Part shown: in pieces, positions 1-11,162 of the stretch
How positions within the stretch are numbered: position 1 is the first letter of the stretch
How the letters are laid out: each line of letters starts with the position of its first letter
Assembly: GCF_021462225.1 (NCBI RefSeq)
Contig: NC_061818.1
Coordinates: 20,781,978-20,845,977 of the forward strand
Length of the DNA: 64,000 bases
Direction: 5' to 3'
DNA from: Girardinichthys multiradiatus
Taxonomy: Eukaryota; Chordata; Actinopteri; Cyprinodontiformes; Goodeidae
Notes under the pieces: generated by a model
Told to the model about the DNA's origin: nothing
The model's input: the letters and a program-made list of their open reading frames with translations, nothing else
Databases searched by the model: none
Program-made: the position numbers and the translations under genes

Positions 1-276
1 AAGCACAAAACCATGGTAGATTTTAAAAATGCACACGTCAAGTCATCAACGCTGATGTCGCAGTTACACTGATCTAACGTGTACATGTTTCCAATCTGAA
101 ACAGTGTAATGGACTGCACAGGAATGGAACAATGGATGAATGGGTTTGACATCAGCATGCAAAAATAGTTTGTTACGTCACATCACAAGGAATCACAGGG
201 AATCTGGACATTCCACAAATTCAAGTCTGGTACACAGTGAGCCATGCAAATGTTTCCTGTAACAAGTAAGGTTTTA

Positions 277-1208
277 CAGTGAATTGCAAAAGCATTTATA
301 CCTCTTAAACCCACCCACCCACTTTCTGCCAGATTACAACCACAATGTCCAGAGTAACTTAATGGGATTTTAGGCACACCAACACAGTGCATAACCATGA
401 TGTGTAAAGTAAAAGATAAATGACTTTTAAAAATGTTTGAGAAAACAAAATCTGAAAAGTGTGGAGTGCATATGCATGAAGCCACCTTCAGCCTGACAAC
501 CCTAAATAAACTCCGGTAAGAAAGTGCTGCCTGTGTGGAATCTAATCTCAGGCTAGTCCATGAAGGCCCCATGTTTGAGAACATTAGTGAAACAGCATCA
601 TGTAAAAGGCTATGGGTGGTGGAAAACTGTTTTGATGCATTCAGTGAGAATCTACGTACAATGTAAATAGTCATAAACGTAGATAAAACCATTAAATGAG
701 AAAGGCATTCTAAAACGTTTGACCGGTAGTGTACAACTGAAGCTACAATAGAATGGTTAAGTCAGGTTTAAAAGGTATAGTTACTTGATAGAATGGCCCA
801 GACATAAATTCACTTGAGAATCAGTGGCAAAAACTGAACATTTAGATTTAAAGATTCCCTCCATTCAATTTAACTAAGCTTGAGCTATTTTGCAAAGAAG
901 AATGAGAAACAATTTTACTTTTAGATGTGCAAAACTGGTAAAGACATAATGCAAAACACTTACAGCTCTAACTGTGGTGAATGTGGTTCCAAAAAGGTAT
1001 TGATTCAGGGATCTTGAATACAAGTGAGTGCTGAACCTTTCTGCTTTTTTTTCTTTAACCTTGCATCCTTTTCCTTCCACTTGGCAATTATGTTCTACTT
1101 TGTATTTGATTATTGCAGAACATCTAATCAAACACATTAAAGGTCGTCATTATTTTTGGCACAAAGGTGAAAAACTTTTAAGGGGTAGGAATACTTTCCA
1201 TTATTGCT
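277..1208 (+). mobile_element. Internally deleted Tc1-like fossil (CAGTGCCTTGCAAAAG family)
   Basis: The left end reads CAGTGAATTGCAAAAGCATT, then typical wording such as gattacaaccacaatg, ttaatgggattttag and tctgaaaagtgtgg. The right half (about 870-1208) has tttgcaaagaagaatg, agatgtgcaaaactggtaaa and a decayed end ggggtaggaatacttt. Most of the transposase between is gone. Both ends face as in a plus-strand element. Confidence 0.75.
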
Positions 1209-1719
1209 AAACCTCTGATGTCACATTAACTAGGGTTTCCGTGTATGACTTTATAATCCCAAACACACTCACGGACTACCTGGAACAATGGGTGAATAGG
1301 TCCCAACACGTTTTTTTGCGTCATAAGGCAACACATGGAAACTAGAGCTACTGGAAATTCTACTTTTCTTCATAATGTGCCACGTACTTGTTTTATGCAA
1401 TTCTGCATGAACAAGTGAGGTTAAGAGGGTGTCAAAATGTCCCCTGTAGATCAGTTAAGGCATTAGCAACACCTAACAAGAAACAACTTTTACAATTTCA
1501 GCAAGTTATTTGAATGTTTTGCCATAACATATGTATTTATCTTTATTAGCTGTTTTCAATGCAGTACTTGTGTACCCTAATGAGAAGTATCATTTTAAAC
1601 TTAAAATAAACCCCTAACTGAAGCCACAAGGCTGGCACAGAAAAGTGCTAATGATTTGCCAGATTCTTAAAAACATCCGTATCATTTGTGATTCCCAATG
1701 CGAAGTTCAGAGTTGAAAT

Positions 1720-1925
1720 TCAAATGTTCGTTTTTGAGACATTTCCTTCACCAGCCTACTTCACTGACCTCATTCAGTCCACCAGGAGCTTTGAGATCAG
1801 CTGACCAGCTGCTTCTCGCTGATTCAGCTATGCTTCTGAAGTTAAAAGGTGATCAGGCCTTTTTTGGCGGCAGGGCCAAAATATTGAAGCACATTCCATC
1901 TCCACGTGAGCTCTGCCTCAGATAA
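1720..1925 (+). pseudogene. LINE ORF2 C-terminal fossil
   Basis: The plus-strand reading LRSADQLLLADSAMLLKLKG then DQAFFGGRAKI resembles the C-terminus of fish non-LTR reverse transcriptases (pattern LRS..Q.LL.VPR.RLK..GDRAFS.AAPKLWN). It is short, diverged and lacks the following WN.LP motif in frame. Confidence 0.5.
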
Positions 1926-2356
1926 CACTCTTTAATAATCAAAAAATGTATGCTCCATTTTATATGGTTACCTTACTTTGTTTTGTATTCAGTATGTGTC
2001 ACATATAAAAAACATTTATTTTATTTGTGTGAAAGCACACATACTTGTACTACTTCAAATACTAATAGCTGTATTAGATAATAACAAAAAAAACAAAATA
2101 ATAAAAATGGTTAATTGACTTGTCAAGAGTGATAAAATATGACTGAAACCAGGTACTGCAATCATAGGAAATTAAAGATATTTTTGAAAAAAATAAACAA
2201 TTTACAAAAGAACCTGTCTTTAAAACATCCAATGTTCAAAATGACAAAGATTTTGAGAAAAGTCCAATTCAGTAGTCTTGACATGACCTGGATGACTGAG
2301 CATCTATAGCCTACCACAACATCGTTCTCTTCTGACAATATATACAGACTAAAATT

Positions 2357-2795
2357 AGGGCTGTATGAAACAAGTAATATGTGATAATGTCACATTTCCC
2401 GATGACAATACAACACGAGACGGATAAAAAAAAAAAAATTAACTAAACAGTGTTAATGTCTTTCTGGTCTGGGTTCATTGCAAGCATAGACATCATATAT
2501 AGTGTGTAGTATGTCGAGCTGGTGGAAATAAAATAGCATGTATTTTTCCATCTAAATAATATTGTTTATTGAAAAAAGCATCTGGCTACATTTGCTGTTT
2601 TGGAAATAAGACAAGATAGTTGTTGTTTCTTAATGTAACATCTTCATGTCCTCCTAAAAGCATTTCTGCTGCATTAAACGGCAAGCCTCACAAACTATAT
2701 TACTGCCATAGAGAACTTAAATGCATTGTACTAAAATGATTGGACTGCAATAAATATTAGCCTAACAGTCTTTTGCAATATATTGTGCAGCCCTA
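2357..2795. mobile_element. hAT-like MITE (TAGGGCTG ends)
   Basis: Begins TAGGGCTGTATGAAA and ends ATATTGTGCAGCCCTA. The ends are inverted repeats of the fish hAT-MITE type (TAGGGCTGCACGATAT). No coding capacity; an 8-bp duplication is not convincing. Confidence 0.55.
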
Positions 2796-4614
2796 ATTGA
2801 TAGTATTTGAAACTGTGAGGTACTAGTGAAACCAACCATCTTCCTTTCTAAATCATTATTTAAAAATATTCCAACCTGCAGTACCACAGTATCCACAAGA
2901 GGGCAGCAGTGGATAGATATTCCTATGGTTGAGTTTAGAAACAATGTTTTTTTTTTGCACAGGATTTTTACTGTTCCAAACAATTTAATCTAATTATCAA
3001 ATGTTTTCTCTAAATAACGTAAGACTTTAAATATTCAGCAGATAACAGACATGGGCTGGATTCCCTTTTATCTCTAAAACACAATTTGAACATCAAAAAA
3101 TTGTCAGCCTCTAGTTTTATCTCTTAAGTACTTTTCTCTCTCGCTATGTATCAATTACTATGAGTTACACTAAGCACCAAAACCAGTGAGGGTGCATTTT
3201 TCTGTCATGCTGAAATAGCATTCCAGCGTTTCCCCACCCCTACACACACTTTGCTTTGGCCTATCATTCTTCTCACCTTATCTAGACAAACCATCATCTG
3301 AAAAAAATGAAAGACTGATACAGATTGTAATCACTTTAATGTCTAAAAGCAGTTGAAAACTGTGGGAAAAATAAGCCCTGCTGTTATGGCCTCTATACAA
3401 ACAAAGGCAGATTTATCAGCTATCAGAGAAAAACAAATACTTTACACCTACAGATGGTGAAAACATGCGCACATCCGTGATTGTTAAAAAATAACAATAT
3501 GAAAGTGAAGAAACTTCATGATCGTGGCAGCTACAGGTTTTCAACCAACATAACAGCCTCCCACTTGGACACTTTGCTAAACATAAACCAGCGTTTTATA
3601 ATCTAATCTCTGTTTAGAAACCCTTCCCACACCAGTCTGTTCTGTAATCAGTCTGCTTGTATGGTATGGCAGAGGTTTGTGATTGAAAAGGGGTGCCAGT
3701 ATGAAGATGAATGAACAAGTGAGTCAGATGTTGAAATGACTGTGAGAAAAACTGAAAGAGGAATAAGTGGCAGAGATAGAAGAAAGGTATCGGGTTCATC
3801 CAAGTGGAACTTCCAAATAACTCCCAGCTAGTGACAGAAATTATGTGGGCAGGACGTGGACCAACAAACCCATCCAACGAAACTTTAGTCCCCTCTACTG
3901 CAGATCTGTCGATAGCACTGGATCAGGTAAGTAGTAAATAATAATCAAACAAATTTTTTTTTTTTTACATATTATCAAGTAGAAAGGTGCATACAGTAAC
4001 GTACATCGAACCCAAATTTAAAAGTGTTGGAAAATGTGTGAAAGTCCAGCAGATAGACTGAACATGCAGAGTCAGTAAGATGCTGCACAGGCAGCAGGTA
4101 CAAACATGTTCACATGTTAGACATGTAAATGATCAAATAGACTCATTTAGCCATGCCGCAAACATATTTACATTCATCAGTCTGAGGAAAACTTTAAAGC
4201 TTTGTCAGAGGGAAACCACAGCTTTGCCTGTGACTTTGCATGGAATGCAAATGAAAGGTCATTTGTAAAGAAGTGAATGTGCTGGAACTGGAAATTGTTA
4301 AGGAGATATTGTTCTAAAACTTTCCATTTTTTACTATTATAAAAAGTTATTTGGATTATTTCATACAATTTTATATAATATATTATTGTTAATGGTATTT
4401 TGTAAAGTTGTTTTTGTAAAGTGTAAATCCTATTGTTCTTAGTTTTTGTGAGCAATTGTGAAAATACTGGGCTGAAATGGAACCAGCATGCACCAGGGTG
4501 GGCTTGTGTTTTCTGTTTTTTTGAAAAATATATTATTCTTTTGTTACCCACTCATAATGGTTAAATAGGCCACAAAAATATTAAAATGTTGATCCCATCA
4601 TCCTAAACTCTAAA

Positions 4615-5010
4615 GTGACAAGCCGGGCAAGGAGAACAGTAATCGGAAAAGCGTCCAAGAGGCTCATTGTAACTGGAGTAGCTGCAAAGATTCACGGCTC
4701 GGATGGGAGAATCTGTCAAGAGGACAACTTAGAGTCATACACTCTTCAAATCTAGCCTTTATGGAAGAGTGGCAAGACAAAAGCTATCGTTGAAAAAAAA
4801 GCTATAAGAAGTCCTGTTTGCATTAAGCCATGCAGTGGACACAGAAGACACATGACAGAAGATGCTCGGGGTCAGATCACACCAATTTTTGGCCTTCATG
4901 TTATGTATGATGGGAATTAAACACTACACAACACCCTAAGCACATCATCACAACAGTCAACATGGTGGTGGCAGCCTTATGCTGTGAGAATGTTTTTCTT
5001 CAGCATGATT
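4615..5010 (+). pseudogene. Tc1-like transposase fossil
   Basis: Phrases gggagaatctgtcaagagga, cctttatggaagagtggcaa, aagccataagaagtcc-like and catggtggtggcagc are the N-terminal and middle transposase region of the same old Tc1 family as at 277-1208. The frame is broken many times. Confidence 0.7.
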
Positions 5011-6003
5011 TATTAAATATTAATTTTAATGTTTTGTTCCACTTTACAAAAAAGCTACTTTGTGCAAATCTTTTACATAAAATACCCCAAAAAACATTTA
5101 ATTTGTGGTTGTAATTTGACAAAAGGAAATTTATCAATTTGCTTTCTTATTTGCAAGATAACACTGGCCTCTCCCATTCCTCTTTGTTGCTCTGCCTCCT
5201 TTTCTTCAGAAGAGGCTAATCTACAGACAGCCTGATGACTATACTAACTAAAAGTACCAGTGATTGACATTCGTTCTTCCTGGTTCTGCCAGGTAATAGT
5301 CCCTGAAAAACTGGATTCTTGCAAGTTTAATATGAGTCACAAGATTAATGCAATTTAAGGGAGGTAAGATGTATTTTTTTAGATTGCTCATCTTGTGCCT
5401 TAGTGTAAAGAGAAGGTGACAACTTCCTAAAGAATGACAAAAACCTATCTGGATTTACGCCTCCCGTTGCTTTAACACCTACAGTAGGAGCAGTTAAATT
5501 ATCTCAGCACAGAAATAAAGTGAGAATCAAAAAACAATAAAAGGTGAAACAATAAGTATCTGCAATGATAAAATATCTATACAGTATACAGCTTGTTGAA
5601 TCCCAATAATTGATTGTGTATTGACATGCTACACTGAGTATATCTGTGTGTGTTCAGGTTTCCTGGACAGACACATAAAGCTCATCTGACACCACCTACA
5701 CACACACATGTACCTTCATCAGCAGTCAAGATATGGCTGTACAGCTGAGGGTGCTGTAGCCCGATGCTGCAGATATCAAGTGAGACATAAACTTTACAAA
5801 GCCAACTGGGCAAACAAAGGAGAAAACTTTGGCAGAACACAGCAGATTAGATTGTTCTGTATACAGCGTCATTCTCAACACAGCCGTTTTTTAAACTCTT
5901 GGCTTAACTGCATAAGACTCGACATTTTAAACAGGACTTCTTTAAAAGCTGTGAAAATGTCAGAGAAATGGCCGCTGACCAAGTCTCCCGCCCGCTGACT
6001 CAC

Positions 6004-6211
6004 CGTGTTCTGATCAGAGGATGTGGAGGACGCTGCTGAAGGTGTGGGGGAGTGCTGGTGGTTATTTGTGGTGACGCTTGCGGCGGACAAGGCGTTGCTC
6101 TTTACGTTGAAGTAGTCTGTCGGGGGGAGCACCATCGTCGCCTCGTCTGTCTCCGTGTCTTGATGGTGGAGGTTTACCACACTTCTGCTGCGGTGGGGGG
6201 CGGCAGTTTCA
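6004..6211 (-). CDS. baiap2l1: baiap2l1 exon 12 (Ser/Thr-rich tail)
   Basis: Acceptor ctgtttctctgtag; residues 399-468 include SRSVVNLHHQ, EATMVLPPTDYFNVKS and SPTPSAASSTSSDQNT, then donor gtgagt. LPPTDYF corresponds to human IPPPDYL, and RSVVNL to RSISTVNL. 208 nt, phase 2 in, phase 0 out. If the donor is not used the frame runs 42 more codons to a stop at 5875. The spliced final exon was not found in 1-6003. Confidence 0.92.
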
Positions 6212-7093
6212 CTACAGAGAAACAGGTGGAGGAGGAGAAGTGTGATAAGAAAAGAAAGAGAAAAATTTTACTGTCAAGGGACTGAAGCTATTTGCCGACA
6301 ATGATGAGAAGAATGTTTGCAGGCGTTAAATGAATCTTTTAAACCTAAAAACCATGTACCAACTGTCAAGCATGGTGGTGGCAGGATCATGCTCAGGGTA
6401 TATTTTGCCTAGGGGTACTGGTTTACTGCACAAAGCCTACAGAATAACGAGTAGAGGTATACCTCCACATTTTTCATTGTCATGTCAAATTAACAACTAA
6501 ATGATTGAAACTTGGACACAATTGGAGGTTCAAACAAGGTAACGATCCCAAAAAAAACAAAACTGTTTATGGAATGAATATAGCAAGCTAACGATCATCT
6601 GCAACTTGATAAGGCAGATTTATTTAAATATTACAGAGGGCATATGTAGAAATTTCAGATAGCACTGTACATATAATTCTGACACTGCATGGATTTGACA
6701 CAATTCAGGATAAATTCAAACTTCATTCATTCCTTCATTTAAATTATGGCAAATTATGGCATTTATGGTGACGATGAGTTTGCATATTAAAACTCTGACT
6801 GGAACTCTAATATTTAGCCAACCAACAACGCAAATGAACCTAATAAATTAGAACATCATGAATTAGCTGCCTCAAAGGAAACTTTCTGTCTTGCATTCAT
6901 TTGATCCCTTTTCCCAGAAGGAAACTTTAAGACGATAGGAATCAAAAGTTGAGCAACAGGAGAGAGCCCAAAGGATTAGAAAGGTTATCACTTCAATAGG
7001 AGTAACTAGAGGAAATGCAGTCAACAATACAGCTGGCTGCAACATGAAACCCACTGGTGTGTGTGTGCTAGCTGGAATGCAGAGTCCCCTTAC
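6212..7093 (-). other. baiap2l1 intron 11
   Basis: About 880 bp between exons 12 and 11. Contains a Tc1 fossil fragment at about 6337-6600. The rest shows nothing recognisable. Confidence 0.8.
6337..6600 (+). pseudogene. Tc1-like transposase fossil fragment
   Basis: gtcaagcatggtggtggcag and atcatgctcagggta correspond to the KHGGG.IM.WG block of Tc1 transposases. What follows (cacaattggaggttcaaaca, aacgatcccaaa) is the downstream Q.DN.PKH-type area, degraded. Confidence 0.6.
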
Positions 7094-7156
7094 CTGTTGT
7101 TATTCACGAGTGGCTCGGTGAGAGCGCGGCAGTAAGATGAAGGGAACCAGCCCCTC
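7094..7156 (-). CDS. baiap2l1: baiap2l1 exon 11 (SH3 domain, end)
   Basis: Acceptor ttctgtgtttcag. The first base completes Lys378, then RGWFPSSYCRALTEPLVNNN and a split Ser codon before donor gtaagg. RGWFPSSY is the SH3 C-terminal strand and 3-10 helix, which carries the ALYDY-partner tyrosine. 63 nt; found by homology and phase, since it lies 7 kb from exon 10 across two Tc1 insertions. Confidence 0.93.
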
Positions 7157-8248
7157 CTGAAACACAGAAACAAGAAAGGCGACTCAGAAAATAATGTCTG
7201 TCTTCCCCATCATCTCAGTTTACACATAAAGTGTATTCAGAATAACTGCTGACGACCCACCTCCATTGTTCTATTATACAAAGGATCCAAAGATTAGAAG
7301 AAAAAGATAGAGAAGTAGTGACAAAAATTATTAGCATATTGACCCATTAACAACCGTTTGTAATGAATTAGATTTAATCTCCACAGGTTTAATGAGTCAA
7401 TTCGTGAGCCTGGTTTCTATGTCTGTTTGAAATCCATGCAACCATTTGTTCCTTCCCACACACAAACCAAAATAAACTTGACATTATTTTTCCAACGGAA
7501 AGGCGAATGTAAAGCACAGTCAAAATGGTCAGCTCTAAGCTTGGAAATCTGCATATGGATATTCAAGAGATGTAACATAAAGGGACAAAATGCTTGACAC
7601 AGGAAGCTTTTTGGTTTCTGTTTATAGAGCGCCTGCAGCCACAGCATTATCATCCAATCAGCTTGGAACAGGCAGGAAGGTAAACACAGAAGGAAAAGAC
7701 AGTGCCAGAGCCACAACATTTCAAAGTTTAGCTTTCTTAATTAAACTCAGAACATGGACCTGCATATAGATTAAAAGGCCTGTTTGGCTATTGCCCCCCA
7801 AATATTGACTGATGCCCCCAACTCCAGTATTTAAACATAAAAAAAAAAGGTTACTGTAGCTTTAACAAAACTCAGAATAGACCAAGGCATTTAAATGTTA
7901 TAAGCAAAGTGACCCAAAGCTAGTCAGTGTTAAGGTGTGTTTGTGATTGTGCTACCATGGTGCACATTTGTTTTTAATCAGTGTGTGAATTTACCTCTCC
8001 CTGACTTTGGATGATGGTTAATATTTAAGTTTGAGGTTTGGAGAACTGGCATTTCCTTTGTGTGTCTATGATATGATGTATTACTGAGTCAGACTCTTGA
8101 ACAAATGCTTATATTTACTTAGGGTCTGGTGTTCACAAAATAAAAAAAAAAAAAAAATGTATATACCTGAAAATCAGTTTCTGTTGACACTAAACAAGTT
8201 CAATGAAACGGCATACTGTTGCAACTAATCGTGATTCCTGGACAAATA

Positions 8249-9813
8249 CAGGTCCTTCTCAAAAAATTAGCATATTGTGATAAAGTTAATTATTTTCTAT
8301 AATGTCATAATGAAAATTTAACATTCATATATTTTAGATTCATTGCACACTAACTGAAATATTTCAGGTCTTTTATTGTCTTAATACGGATGATTTTGGC
8401 ATACAGCTCATGAAAACCCTAAATTCCTATCTCACAAAATTAGCATATTTCATCCGACCAATAAAAGAAAAGTGTTTTTAATACAAAAAACGTCAACCTT
8501 CAAATAATCATGTACAGTTATGCACTCAATACTTGGTCGGGAATCCTTTTGCAGAAATGACTGCTTCAATGCGGCGTGGCATGGAGGCAATCAGCCTGTG
8601 GCACTGAGGTCTTATGGAGGCCCAGGATGCTTCGATAGCGGCCTTTAGCTCATCCAGAGTGTTGGGTCTTGAGTCTCTCAACGTTCTCTTCACAATATCC
8701 CACAGATTCTCTATGGGGTTCAGGTCAGGAGAGTTGGCAGACCAATTGAGCACAGTGATACCATGGTCAGTAAACCATTTACCAGTGGTTTTGGCACTGT
8801 GAGCAGGTGCCAGGTCGTGCTGAAAAATGAAATCTTCATCTCCATAAAGCTTTTCAGCAGATGGAAGCATGAAGTGCTCCAAAATCTCCTGATAGCTAGC
8901 TGCATTGACCCTGCCCTTGATAAAACACAGTGGACCAACACCAGCAGCTGACACGGCACCCCAGACCATCACTGACTGTGGGTACTTGACACTGGACTTC
9001 TGGCATTTTGGCATTTCCTTCTTCCCAGTCTTCCTCCAGACTCTGGCACCTTGATTTCCGAATGACATGCAGAATTTGCTTTCATCCGAAAAAAGTACTT
9101 TGGACCACTGAGCAACAGTCCAGTGCTGCTTCTCTGTAGCCCAGGTCTGGGGAATGCGGCACCTGTAACCCATTTCCTGCACACGCCTGTGCACGGTGGC
9201 TCTGGATGTTTCTACTCCAGACTCAGTCCACTGCTTCCGCAGGTCCCCCAAGGTCTGGAATCGGACCTTCTCCACAATCTTCCTCAGGGTCCGGTCACCT
9301 CTTCTCATTGTGCAGCGTTTTCTGCTACACTTTTTTCTTCCCACAGACTTCCCACTGAGGTGCCTTGATACAGCACTCTGGGAACAGCCTATTCGTTCAG
9401 AAATTTCTTTCTGTGTCTTACCCTCTTGCTTGAGGGTGTCAATAGTGGCCTTCTGGACAGCAGTCAGGTCGGCAGTCTTACCCATGATTGGGGTTTTGAG
9501 TGATGAACCAGGCTGGGAGTTTTAAAGGCCTCAGGAATCTTTTGCAGGTGTTTAGAGTTAACTCGTTGATTCAGATGATTAGGTTCATAGCTCGTTTAGA
9601 GACCCTTTTAATGATATGCTAATTTTGTGAGATAGGAATTTTGGGTTTTCATGAGCTGTATGCCAAAATCATCCGTATTAAGACAATAAAAGACCTGAAA
9701 TATTTCAGTTAGTGTGCAATGAATCTAAAATATATGAATGTTAAATTTTCATTATGACATTATGGAAAATAATTAACTTTATCACAATATGCTAATTTTT
9801 TGAGAAGGACCTG
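8249..9813 (-). mobile_element. Tc1/mariner copy A (1565 bp, TA duplication)
   Basis: Ends CAGGTCCTTCTC / GAGAAGGACCTG, flanked by TA at 8247-8248 and 9814-9815. Terminal inverted repeats of 200 bp lie at 8249-8448 and 9614-9813. Each carries an outer and an inner copy of an 18-bp site (left: 8258-8275 and 8431-8448), an IR/DR layout like Sleeping Beauty. The transposase is in the same sense as the host gene. The two repeats differ at only a few sites, so the insertion is recent. Confidence 0.96.
8526..9485 (-). CDS. Tc1 transposase, copy A (319 aa, linker-deleted)
   Basis: Open frame from MGKTADLTAV to KGFPTKY. Order: HTH (about 1-50, SERIGCSQSAVSRHL), second HTH (RATVHRRVQEMGYR), then DDE catalytic domain with FSDESKF, QHDLAPAH and PDLNPIENLW. 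34 residues separate the second Asp and the Glu (DD34E). It lacks 14 residues between CRIPQ and TWATEKQ that copies B and D have, plus one Gln near the C-terminus. Copy-specific changes include NWSANS for NWPANS. The deletion hits the linker/basic region before the catalytic domain, so activity is doubtful. Confidence 0.95.
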   Translation of the reverse strand: MGKTADLTAVQKATIDTLKQEGKTQKEISERIGCSQSAVSRHLSGKSVGRKKCSRKRCTMRRGDRTLRKIVEKVRFQTLGDLRKQWTESGVETSRATVHRRVQEMGYRCRIPQTWATEKQHWTVAQWSKVLFSDESKFCMSFGNQGARVWRKTGKKEMPKCQKSSVKYPQSVMVWGAVSAAGVGPLCFIKGRVNAASYQEILEHFMLPSAEKLYGDEDFIFQHDLAPAHSAKTTGKWFTDHGITVLNWSANSPDLNPIENLWDIVKRTLRDSRPNTLDELKAAIEASWASIRPQCHRLIASMPRRIEAVISAKGFPTKY

Positions 9814-11162
9814 TAAGCACAATACTATTGCCACTGCTCAGATGATTAGACCCTGGAAAGAAATGTCTTACAGGGTTTTTGTTTAAATCATATTTTAGAG
9901 GCAGAAATGTTGAAAGCTTGAAACAAAACAACATTACATCCAGATCTACAGTTTTTAAAACAAAAATGAAAACACATTTTCGGACATTAAAAGAGCCTGA
10001 TGAGCCTCACCTCTCTAAATTAGATGAGGTGATTAACATATATGGAAAATAATGTGTCTAAACCCATAGAGCCTGACTGCCTTTCGTAAACAGAAAAAAA
10101 TATTGTTTTCTAGATCAGAAAAAAACCTTCCTAATGAAATATTTCAAATGGGGTTCGAGTGCTCATTTGAGACACAGAAAAAGGATGGAGTGAGCACTCT
10201 TACTTTACCAAGAGCTTCTATACGTAGGAAAAGCATGTGAGCTTCATGAAAGTAAATAGGTTACTGCTGGGAAAACGTTTTACCCCAGAATTATGAAACG
10301 GCTGGAAAATTGGCTTCAATGGATAAACATAACGAAGATGTTGGGTGAGCTCACAAACACAGTTCATGTCACAGTGACAACCAATAGCTTCACCAGAGTC
10401 AACAGCCAGATTATTAAAGGAGCCATTTGGCGTTCCATACGTCACAAGTCATACTCCTAAGACAACCTTTGTTTGCATTCTTGGCAGTCTTTCATGTTTT
10501 TGCTTTTTTTTAAACAAATATGTTTCTAATTTGGGTGTAGGCATCAATAAAACTATTATGAGCTAAAAGTCTTGAACACAACTGAGAGGTTTAGAAAAAG
10601 ATGACAAGTCCAAGACAGATTTCATAATTAGGCTAATACGGTCATGTCTATCAGCTGCAAAGTTTCTAATAAATCTAACATTTTTCAGTCTATTAACACC
10701 ACTAGTATATCTGACAATTTTAGGCATCTCATGATCAGCTGGAGGGAAACATTTGTCAGTGCTGATTTATTCTGAAAGGATAAGAACAGCCAACCACCCA
10801 AAACCATCAAACTCCAGTCTCCTGTGAGACACGCTGCTCTGATAGACATGATGAGGGACAACTTCCAGGCCTTTGAGCAGCAACCAGAACAAAGTTTTCT
10901 TTGAAGACAGCGGCCGCACATTTGAGAGCAATTCTGAAAGATTTTTTTTTGTCAGGTAATTTCCCCTGATTGTAGCAGAGATCAAGTCTAATGAACGATT
11001 AAAATTCAGACGCACGTTCCTGGGATTCAGAACAAATCTTTGTCTAAAAGTCAGACATCAAAGAAATAGAGGGAGAACAGGCTTTGTTGTTGATATTCTG
11101 TGTGGGGGAAACAGGTGGTGTTCTGAACTTCTTTCTCAGCCTCACTCAAGCCTCGTGCTGTA

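Larger units (their letters stand above)
1..6003. other. Left region: intron 12 and/or 3' flank, repeat-filled
   Basis: No exon recognised. Holds an internally deleted Tc1 fossil (277-1208), a LINE C-terminal fossil (about 1720-1925), a hAT-like MITE (about 2357-2795) and a Tc1 transposase fragment (about 4615-5010). 2800-4600 and 5010-6003 show nothing I can name. A minus-strand search by eye for the expected terminal block (NPFATVKLRP-like) found nothing. Confidence 0.6.

Noticed and set aside
183..692. 169-aa minus-strand frame at the left edge
   Set aside because: It runs antisense through the decayed left repeat of a Tc1 fossil and has no protein-like motif.
1..6003. Terminal baiap2l1 exon with the WH2-like end
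   Set aside because: I looked for reverse-complement patterns of NPFATVKLRP-type sequence preceded by a splice acceptor and found none that fit. The exon may lie outside the window.
8614..9525. Plus-strand frames of 62-109 aa across each young Tc1 copy (also at 11531-12484, 18261-19172, 27111-28064; minus strand at 30301-31206)
   Set aside because: They recur identically in every copy as antisense or shifted shadows of the transposase frame, with no independent motif.
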